Under the pieces are notes generated by a model, which was given only the letters and a program-made list of their open reading frames with translations, did not search any database and had not been told where the DNA came from. The position numbers and the translations under genes were made by a program. Positions 56,501 through 64,000 of a stretch of 64,000 nucleotides of DNA are shown piece after piece. Each line of letters begins with the position of its first letter. Within the stretch, counting starts at the first letter, position 1. Origin of the DNA: Edaphochlamys debaryana (lineage: Eukaryota > Chlorophyta > Chlorophyceae > Chlamydomonadales); assembly GCA_016858145.1 (NCBI GenBank), contig JAEHOE010000162.1, positions 62,001 through 126,000 of the forward strand, read 5' to 3'.

Positions 56501-59500
56501 CCTCCTCCGCTGCCGGGGTCACTGCCCCCTTCACAGCCCAGCTCGCCGGGCCCTACCTCTCTCGAATCCACGCCACCTCCGCTGTCGGGATCACTGCTCC
56601 CTCCCCAACCCAGCTCGCCGGGCCCTACATCTCCTTTCGAGTCCACGCCTCCTCCGCTGCCGGGCTCGCTGCCTCCAACCCAAGCCAGTGGCTCCCCTCA
56701 GCCTCCACCACAGCCCAGTTCCCCACCTCTGGATCCGTCGGGATCTCAGCCTCCCCTCCCGCAACCCAGCTCGCCAGGGCCCCTGGCGCCGTCTCCCTAC
56801 CCTCAACCGCAGCCCAGCTCCCCCGCCCCCGTCCCGCCCGAGTCCCAGCAGCCTCCACAGCCGAGCTCGCCGGGCCCCGACGCACCCCGGTCCTCTCAAC
56901 CCCCGCCCGTTCCAGGCTCTCCAGGTGTGAACGGCACCGAGTCCCAGCCCCCGCCCATGCCCAGCTCGCCACGCTCCGACGGGCCGCCGTACGCGTCGCC
57001 ACCTCCTTCCCAGCCTCAGCCCGAGTCGCCTCCACCGCTGGACTCCCAGCCGCCCCCGCAACTGCCCTCGCCGGAGCCAGCCAGTCCCGAGCCCACGCCG
57101 ACGCCCATGCCCAGCTCCCCCGCACCCCTGCCGCCGCCTGCGTCCCTGGAGCCCCCGCAGCCCAGCCCACCTGGACCCGATGCGACGGGCCCGTCGCAGT
57201 TTCCCTCCCAGCCGAGCTCACCAGGCCCCGACGCCCCTGCGTCGCCCCAGCCGCCTCCTGTGCCGGTCCCGAGCTCCCCCACCCGAGAGGCCACACAGCC
57301 CCCTATGCAGCCAGGCTCGCCAAGCCTGGTGCCGCCGCCGGAATCCCAGCAGCCGCCGTCGCCCTCCTCCCCTGGCTCGCCCGTGCTGTTGCCCGTGCCA
57401 CCCGAGTCGCCGACGACCCAAGGTCCGGTCCCTCCCACTCTTGAGTCCACGCCTCCTCCTCTACCAGGATCACTGGTGCCGCCACAGCCCGACTCTCCGC
57501 GTCCGGTCTCACCCTCTCCCGAGTCCACGCCTCCGTCTCTACCTGGATCGCTGCCGCCCTCGTATCCAGGGAGCTTGCAGCAGCCCCCAACCTACCCCGG
57601 CTCTCCTGAGCCGCCGGCATATCCCCAGTCGCAGCCTCCGCCGGAACTGGGATCGCCGCCGCCGCTGTACCCGAGTGGCACACAGCCGCCGCCGCTGCAA
57701 CCGAGCTCGCTGATCCCGGAGTCGTCACAGCCACCCGCACAACCAGGCTCGCCAGGCCCTTACGCCCCCGAGTCACCTCAGCCCCCGCCTGTGCCAAGCT
57801 CGCCGGTCGCAGAGTCCCAGCCTCCCCTGCAGCCCAGTTCCCCACCTCTGTACCCAGTGGAGTCTCAGCCTCCGCTCCCGCAACCGAGCTCGCCAGGGCC
57901 TCTGGCGCCGTCTCCCTACCCTGAACCGCAGCCCAGCTCCCCCGCCCCCGTCCCGCCCGAGTCCCAGCAGCCTCCACAGCCGAGCTCGCCGGGCCCCGAC
58001 GCGCCCCCGTTGCCGCATCCGCCTCTTGAGCCGAGCGCACCAGGCCCCGACGTGCCATCATCACCTCTAGCGCCACCATCGCCGCAGCCCAATGCGCCAG
58101 GGCCGGACGTGCCCTCGTCCGCCCCTCCGTCTCAACCGGGCTCACCTGGCCCTGTAGGGTCTCCCTCCCAGCCACCCCCGTCAGCGTCCCCGCCGCCCTT
58201 TGAGGGCACAAGCTCCCAGCCTCCGCTGCAGCCGGGCTCACCCTCACCTGCAGTCCCAGGGTCCCAGCCCCCGCAGCTGCCAGGCTCCCTTCCGCCCTCC
58301 CAACCCGGAGGCTCTGAGCAGCCGCCGCCGCAACGTAGCTCTCCGGGCCCCATCATTCCGGAGTCCACGCCACCACCCCTACCGGGATCGCTGCCTCCGT
58401 CCCAAGACGGGGGCTCCCTGCCGCCGCCGCCGCAGCCCTCCTCGCCGGGCCCCGATGCTCAAGAGTCCCAGCCACCCCCTACACCGACCCCGACCTCTCC
58501 AATGCCTCAGCAGCCACGGGAGTCGCAACCCCCGCCTCAGCCCAGCTTGCCAAGTCCCGATGCGCCCGAATCCCCAACACCCCCCCAGCCAAGCTCGCCT
58601 GGGCCCAGTGCCCCTGCGTCTCCAACACCCCCCCAGCCAAGCTCGCCCGGACCCGTCGTCACTGAGTCACCGCCACCGGTTCAATCCAGCTCACCCGCAC
58701 CCACTGCCTCTCCCCGATCACCGCCTCCTCCGCCGGTGCCGAGCCCCAGCTCTCCCGGCCCCGCCTCACCAGTTCCTGAAACCCCGCCCCAGCCCAGCTC
58801 CCCGAGGCCCATCACGCCCTCATCCCAGGCCCCACCTCCGCCTCAGCCCAGCCCATCGCCGCCGCCGCCGACGCTGACGCCCGGGTCCCAGCCGCCGCCC
58901 TCGCCACAGCCACCACCGCCCGATGCCTCCACGCCCCCGCCCGAGCCGAGCCCCTCCACAGCGCCGCCCCCACCCCGCCCCCCCGTGTCCCTGGACTCGA
59001 GCTCGTCGCCCCCGCCGCCCTCCCCTGCGCCTGCTGACGCGACGCCCGTGGAGGGCCTGGGCACCACCACGTCGTCCACTGAGCCTGTGATCGTGAGCGC
59101 CAGGGCTAGCTGCTGCGGGGTGCAGCGGGGCGTTCAGGGCTTGGTGGTATGGGCAAGGAGGATATGGAAGGGGCCTGCGCACCGACAGGGCCGCCTGTTA
59201 TGTCGTACGCGTGCTGCTTAGCCTCTGCTGTGCCTTCACTTTGATTGCCGGCCTCACCCACGCACCGGCGTAACGTTCTCAGCCGTGCTCGCTACTGCCG
59301 CCAATGTGCAGGTCACGGCGCTGACGGCTGAGAGCAGTGAGCCCACCCTTACGGCCTTCGTGATGACACCCGACACCGAGCCACCCCAGGTAGGTCCACC
59401 CCCCGCATGTATGCCCTCACCTGCTGCTCCTCGCCTTAAACGCGGCCCCCAAGCCCCTTGCTCCCTTGGACCCTTAACAAGCAGCCGCTGGCTGCTACAC

Positions 59501-62500
59501 ACCAGCACGCACCCATTTCAGTTCTGCGTAGACCATATATGCCCTTTGACCCGTCGAACTGCCCGACTAACCGCCGCAGATCATCCTGGCCGCCTCCGCA
59601 CTGATGACGATGGAGGTGTACGACCCGTACGTCGAGTACGGCGCCACGGCCGTGGACAGCCGCGACGGGGCCTTGCCGGTCACTGTGTCAGCGGACGCCG
59701 TGATCACAACACGAACCACATCGCCGGACAAGCCTTACGCGGTCAGTCCTTCCGTTGCCTGGGATCCACATCGTCCACATGGACAGGCTTGGCCTGCGTT
59801 GAAGTCATGAACCCTGCGCATCGGGTGCAATCAAGCACATGACCTGGTTTCGTCTTGTGCATGTGCGGTCCATCCCTTAGCTGTCTCGACCTCACCATGG
59901 CCTCCTGCCGTACGCTCCGCGCGCCCCGCCCAGGTGGTCTACACGGCGGTCGACGCCGCTGGCAACAGAGCCACGGCCCGCCGGCTGGTGCGCGTCCAGG
60001 ACAGCTGCGAGGCGGTGGGCGAGTTCAGGTGCGCGTGCGTGTCGGTTGCCTGTCTACGCCGATGACATGGCCTCCAGCATTGGCCGCACGCGGGCGGGCT
60101 ACCTGCGGACAGAAACCCGTCCGGCCCAGCCAACAACGCCCTCCCTCCCGCTGTCGGCCCCCTCCGCAGGTGCGGAGCCACGCTCCGCTGCTCCCGGCTC
60201 CGGACCTGCCTGGCGGGCGACACCGAGGTCGCCCCCGCGGCGCCCGATGCAGGCCAGCCCTTCGTCAGGCGCCCGCTCGACTCCCTTGCGCCCACCATCA
60301 CGCTCCTGGGCGACGCGCAGCCCTACGTCACGGATAAGGGCATCAGCGGCCACATCCACTTCCTCACCGTAGGCGAGACCTTTACGGACCCGGGCGCCAC
60401 GGGCACAGACCTCATCCCCATCTCTGGCACGTCCGACGAAACCCTAGAGGTGGACCTAAGCGCGGCCATCTTTCGGCGGATCCGGGCGCCCAGCGGCGAG
60501 GAAGCCTCGGCCGTGAGCACGCGGCTGCCGACCAGCCTGGGTGCACCGTACCTTGTGTCGTACGACCTGATGGACACCGCCGGAAACCGCGCCAAGACCG
60601 TGTTCCGCCGCGTCTACGTGACCTGCACAGAGCCAGAGTACCTCTGCCCTCAGGTGTGCTTGCATGCGTGCACTGCGAGCACCAGAGGCCGTCACTTGCT
60701 TGCGGCAGTGCTGTTCCATCATGAACACCTGCCAGGAGCAAGGGAACCCTGCTGGCCAGTCCCTCGCAAGCCCCGTCGCTGCTCCGCCCGCTTGTTGCGC
60801 CCCGACCCAACCTTTTGATCCTGCCCCCGCCTCGTTCGCACCCAGGATGACCCGTCCGACGAGCCCTCCTGCAGCGTATCCTTCATCTGTGGCGTGCCGG
60901 GCCTGGCCGCCTCTGCAGCCGCAACCTCCGGCTTCTCCACCGGCGGAGACGGCGGCAGCAGCAGCAGCAGCGGGCTGGACTCAGGGTCCGAGGCGGACGC
61001 CGCCCTGGTGCCCCAGTTCAAGCTCAGCGCCATCGCGGGCTCCGCGGACCGTGTGCACGTGGACGCGGGCGACGCCTTTGCGCCCTGCCGCGGGGGCCTC
61101 ACCGCCGCCTGTGACCCGGGTGCGCGACTGGGCGGGGCATGGACGCATAGGCGGGGCATGGATGCATAGGCGGGGGCATTGCGTGGACACAGCCGGTGTC
61201 GATCTTTTGTCAGCGTGTCTGCTTCATGACACGAATTACCCTAGCAAGTCACTAAGAAGCGAGGGTCATTGGATGGCCGCAACGTTGCCGCTGGCTGCAG
61301 GCTTCTCCGCTTCGCTCAAGGCCCGGGGCGACCTCAACGCCAAGGTCTACGCCTGCGCAGACGGCGTCAAGAACCCGCTGCCGTAAGGACTGGACCTTCC
61401 GGCCCTGCCATCGTCATGCCTGCCCGCCGGACCTTCATTAGCGTGGCCCTCCCCTCAGGCTGTACCGCCGAGCCGTACAGATGCCCTGGCGTTCTCTCAT
61501 GTTCAGCTCAGCCTGACCTCGAGCCCTCAAACAGCAAGTAACTCTCACCCGCTCCCGCCTTCCCCCACCTGCTCCAGGTACGAGCTGGTGGGGCTATCGT
61601 ACTGCGGCATCAACACCAAGTACCCCGGGGCCTTCCCGCTGAAGTACTCCCTCAAGTGGCCCTCCGTGGGCGAGCTGGTGCTCACCAGGTGAGTGTCGCG
61701 GCAGTCCCTGTGACTCCGGTGGATGAACGCCCCGGCGAATGCATGAGACGCCGAGCCCGGAACCGAGCGCGCGCAGCCCTGCAGCCGCCACACACCGCAA
61801 GCCTACCCGCATGCACTGCGTGAACCCGCTTATGAGGGCTTCACTCTCTTAGCTCTCATCCCCTTCCTCGGCTCGCCCCGCTGCTGCCCTCAGGACGCTG
61901 GTGGTACGGGACTCATGCGCGGGCGAGCGCAACTGCCCCGCGGGGCTGTGCTCCGTGGACGGCTACTGCGCGGATGACCCGTCCGGGGCCTCCGCGGCTG
62001 CGGTCGAGGCGGCGCCCAACACGCCGCCCGTGCTGACGCTCACCGTCACAGACGACCTGGGCCTCGATGTGGGTGGCAGAGGGTTGCCTTCATTATCACC
62101 GGGCCACACACGCACCAGCCTGGCGAAACGCGTGCCTACACGTCACGCCCCCGACCTTGCTTGCGTGCACGTGGCCACACGGACACTCCCTCCACCCTTG
62201 CCTCTGTTCCTGCCCCTGACCCTGTCCTGCCCCTGCACTCCGTCCAGGTGGTGGTCAAGCGCGGCCACGCCTACGAGCTGTGCAGGGGCAACCAGCGCCC
62301 CACGCCCGGCCGGCCCTGTGAGCCGCTCGGCACCGCCTCAGACGCCGAGGACGGAGACCTCACCTCGGTGGGAGGGTGGGATGCAGGGCTTGCTTGCGGC
62401 GATTCCTGAGACCTCGTCAGGGTCCCAGCTTCCCGCTCGCCCGTCTCTCCTCTCTCCTCCCCTGCCTGTCTGCCATCTGCCCTGGGCCTTCATCCCGCAC

Positions 62501-64000
62501 GAAATAACGAAACCCGCTCCGAGCCCACGCCCCGCACCCACGTCCTGATGTCCCCACCCACCCCCGCCCCCGCAGCTCATTACGCTCTGCCCCGACCCCG
62601 AGATCGACTGCGCCGCCACTCAGTGCGCCGGCGACTCGCCAGCCACCAAGCAGCCACTGGACTGCGGAGTGGACACAGCCAACGCGCCCATCGGCACCAG
62701 CTTCCGCCTGCGCTTCGTCGTGAGTGCATGAGCCGCTGCATGCATGCCTGCCGGTGCCTCAACTAGTAGCTGTGCGCCTTAATCCCTGCCGTACGTACCC
62801 GTACCAAGGGCGATGCGTGCTCTGCCTTGACCTCCTAAATCAGGAATACGAGAAGCCTGCGCGCCCTGCCTTGTTTCCCCCTCCTCACACTCCCCATCAC
62901 GCTTGTGTGCATGCAGGTGTACGACACGTACGGAGCCTCCGCCACGGCCGAGCGCTCCATCACCGTGCTGGCCCCATGCGCCGCCAACCAGCACTACTGC
63001 GAGGACGCAACCACAGCCTCCAACTCCTCCGCCAGCAAGAGCGTGTCGTACGTGTGCAGTGCCGTACGGTGCGAGCAGCGCGCCGCGCTGGCGGCCATGC
63101 AGGCGGCGGCGGCGCAGCAGGCCGCCGCCATCACTTCGGTGTCCCGGCTGTTCCTGCTGCCGGGGAGCCACCTGGAGGACCTCGCGGCCGCCGAGGCCGA
63201 TGCCAGTCTGTTCCTCGTCTACCGCCAGCCCGCGCCCGTGGCGCTCACGCCATGCGCCAGCTTCGCCGTGGGGTCGTTGGCCAACGGCTCGTGCGCCGCC
63301 ATCGCGAACGACACGGTGGGCCCGGGCGGGCGGGGGGTGGTACGTAGTAAGCAGCGGGGGCCCGTACGAGCAGAGCTTGTAGCCGGCGTTAATCCTTGTC
63401 GGCTCGTGTGATGGGAGCTTGCTACTTTCGGCGGTTGACAGATATGAACTGTGCCGCACCAACCATGCATGCCACACACCCCTCCCGCCCACAGGTGGAT
63501 GGAGACCTCTCGCCGGCCATCACCGCCGCCGCTGCGCCCGTGTGCCCCGCCGGCATGGCCTGCGGGGGCTGCTCGCTGGCCGCCCTCACCGCAGGCGCCT
63601 GCCTGCCGGGCCGCTACACGCTCACCTATGCAGTGCGCTCCAGCACCGGCAACGCGCTCAGCCGCAAGCTGGACGTCTACGTGGAGCAGGTGCGTGGCTG
63701 GCCACTTAGGGGGGGCAGGAGCGGTTGCACACGCATGTGGGTTGTTACGTCGACTGGAGGCAACGGGAAGGACACTGGCTGGGGTATTCCGCTCCTTCGG
63801 AAACTCTGCATCTTCTAGCCCCTGACCCCTGCCCGTGCCGCTGCTGGATGCCTGCCGCGCAGCTCGTGTCATCGACGGTGGCGCTGACGCTGCTCCCCGG
63901 CGGCAGCGCCAAGGACTCCACCAGCCGTGCCGCGGCCGTCGGCCTGGCCGCCTCCCTGGCCTCCAACGCCACACTGCGGACGCAGTTGCTGGGACCCATG
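41595..64000 (+). CDS. Giant secreted modular hydroxyproline-rich glycoprotein, incomplete at the right edge
   Basis: Probable cell-wall/extracellular-matrix protein. Signal-peptide exon 41595-41646 (MVLLLLFLFAQRIYA; an in-frame ATG at 41541 would add 18 residues), exon 41884-41996, then one exon 42217-59092. Later exons: 59312-59389, 59580-59741, 59934-60028, 60170-60653, 60846-61119, 61301-61382, 61578-61688, 61894-62068, 62248-62367, 62576-62719, 62917-63315, 63495-63689, 63863 to the edge. About 6,500 codons are present. Order: divergent Cys-rich unit, six near-identical Cys-rich units separated by YPPSAYPPVYPTLPPPS repeats, a long Pro/Ser/Tyr-rich domain, two DUF5011-like Ig domains (VITTRTTSPDKPYAVVYTAV; PTITLLGDAQPYVTDKG), then Cys-rich segments such as RDSCAGERNCPAGLCSVDGY and further Ig-like parts. 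A one-base insertion at 51237-51240 shifts the frame; everything before and after it is open. Confidence 0.85.
42217..42786 (+). other. Globular unit 1, divergent founder-like copy
   Basis: Encodes SLRLPTGYDVSLLGS through QLYLDCAS, about 190 residues. It shares the layout of the later units (GYxVSL, C-G-G, VxxCSDD, CPFGFTAVRGFQ, WFRCGGNG, VACPEGEVIISL, YLDC) but is strongly diverged in sequence, so it is the oldest or least homogenised copy. Confidence 0.8.
42841..51548 (+). repeat. Higher-order tandem array: six Cys-rich units with Pro/Tyr linkers
   Basis: Units of about 552 nt start near 42841, 43461, 45115, 47227, 49237 and 50994. Each encodes about 184 residues with conserved SGRVVAGSLPAGYNVSLADS, LSCPGSGGFVTG, SSCSDGAVPLP, SCAGGFTAVWALQ, LRCGGCGSS, VACPDGSVVSGLY and WVECS. 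Three N-glycosylation sequons (YNVS, PNST/PNNT, SNSS) are kept. Linkers after units 3 to 6 are 1.1-1.6 kb arrays of a 51-bp motif. Copies are nearly identical at the DNA level, including third positions, which points to recent duplication or gene conversion. The internal pattern of three similar C-G-G blocks recalls VMO-I-like beta-prism folds; this is a guess. Confidence 0.88.
51237..51240 (+). other. One-base insertion / frameshift in globular unit 7
   Basis: Unit 7 reads GCGCGGGGCGGCTTC where all five preceding near-identical units read GCGCGGGCGGCTTC. The extra G moves the frame by one. The Cys-Ala-Gly-Gly-Phe-Thr codons resume in the new frame and stay open to the exon end at 59092. The exon length 42217-59092 is 16,876 nt, one more than a multiple of three, as expected from a single inserted base. 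Confidence 0.92.
51549..54640 (+). repeat. Tyr/Pro-rich 17-residue repeat array
   Basis: Tandem 51-bp units. At first YPTLPPPSYPPSAYPPVYP alternates with SPPPS-containing versions in a three-unit higher-order pattern (to about 53.0 kb). After that the array becomes almost homogeneous SPPPSYPPPTYPPVYPT. Hydroxyproline-rich wall proteins carry such motifs; the regular Tyr spacing would allow isodityrosine-type cross-links (inference from extensins). Confidence 0.9.
55850..56690 (+). repeat. Ser/Pro-rich 24-26-residue repeat array
   Basis: About eleven tandem copies of LPGSLPPPQPSSPGPTSP plus an ESTPPP-type spacer. Flanked upstream (55.0-55.7 kb) by longer degenerate repeats containing VPPSPVYDSTPPPPSYPSST and downstream (56.7-59.05 kb) by looser QPSSPGPDAP-type sequence without tyrosine. 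Confidence 0.88.

Noticed and set aside
55780..56646. 288-codon minus-strand Gly-rich open frame
   Set aside because: Antisense reading of the PSSPGPTSP repeats; no independent support.
1..64000. tRNA or rRNA genes, insertion sequences, viral insertions
   Set aside because: Scanned by eye on both strands; no cloverleaf, rRNA core, transposase, reverse transcriptase or viral gene was recognised.

Overview
The window looks like nuclear DNA of a volvocine (chlamydomonadalean) green alga. Reasons: very high GC; genes cut into many short exons with GT-AG introns and long C/T-rich acceptor tracts; candidate TGTAA poly(A) signals; Ala/Gly/Pro homopolymer inserts inside conserved domains; and a giant hydroxyproline-rich extracellular-matrix type gene. 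The species cannot be named from the sequence alone. No tRNA, rRNA, CRISPR array or intact transposon was seen.

Layout, left to right. (1) 0.5-2.2 kb, minus: small unrecognised gene. (2) 2.8-4.6 kb, plus: ankyrin-repeat protein with an F-box-like N-terminus and a reading-frame break near 2.94-3.00 kb. (3) 5.2-9.2 kb, minus: two tandem, intact 169-residue TMEM97 (sigma-2 receptor/EXPERA) genes with identical exon lengths, and a decayed partial third copy between them. (4) 9.7-14.2 kb, minus: ankyrin plus methyltransferase protein of the RMT2 type, 12 exons. (5) 15.4-21.3 kb, minus: MscS-type mechanosensitive channel, 17 exons. (6) 22.0-24.7 kb, minus: rhomboid intramembrane protease with GxSG serine and TM6 histidine and two GC-AG introns. 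(7) 25.3-26.4 kb, plus: Tim17/Tim22/Tim23-family membrane protein. (8) 28.5-35.1 kb, minus: TTLL6/13-like tubulin polyglutamylase with a disordered C-terminal half. (9) 35.7-40.4 kb, plus: organellar-type PPR protein. (10) 41.5 kb to the right edge, plus: a giant secreted protein, about 6,500 codons inside the window and not finished at the edge.

The giant gene is the main point of interest. After a signal-peptide exon and one short exon comes a single exon of about 16.9 kb. It encodes seven copies of a Cys-rich globular unit separated by Tyr/Pro-rich 17-residue repeats, then about 2,500 residues of Ser/Pro/Tyr-rich wall-protein sequence. Small exons carrying DUF5011-like Ig domains and Cys-rich segments follow. 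One extra G in the seventh globular unit breaks the frame; removing it from the count makes the whole exon fit.

Exon coordinates below were worked out by hand from splice consensus, frame continuity and family conservation. In every multi-exon model except the ankyrin gene and the giant gene's single break, the exon lengths sum to a whole number of codons. Apart from the tandem TMEM97 pair the genes have no evident functional link; neighbouring genes are simply packed with 0.3-2.1 kb between coding ends.
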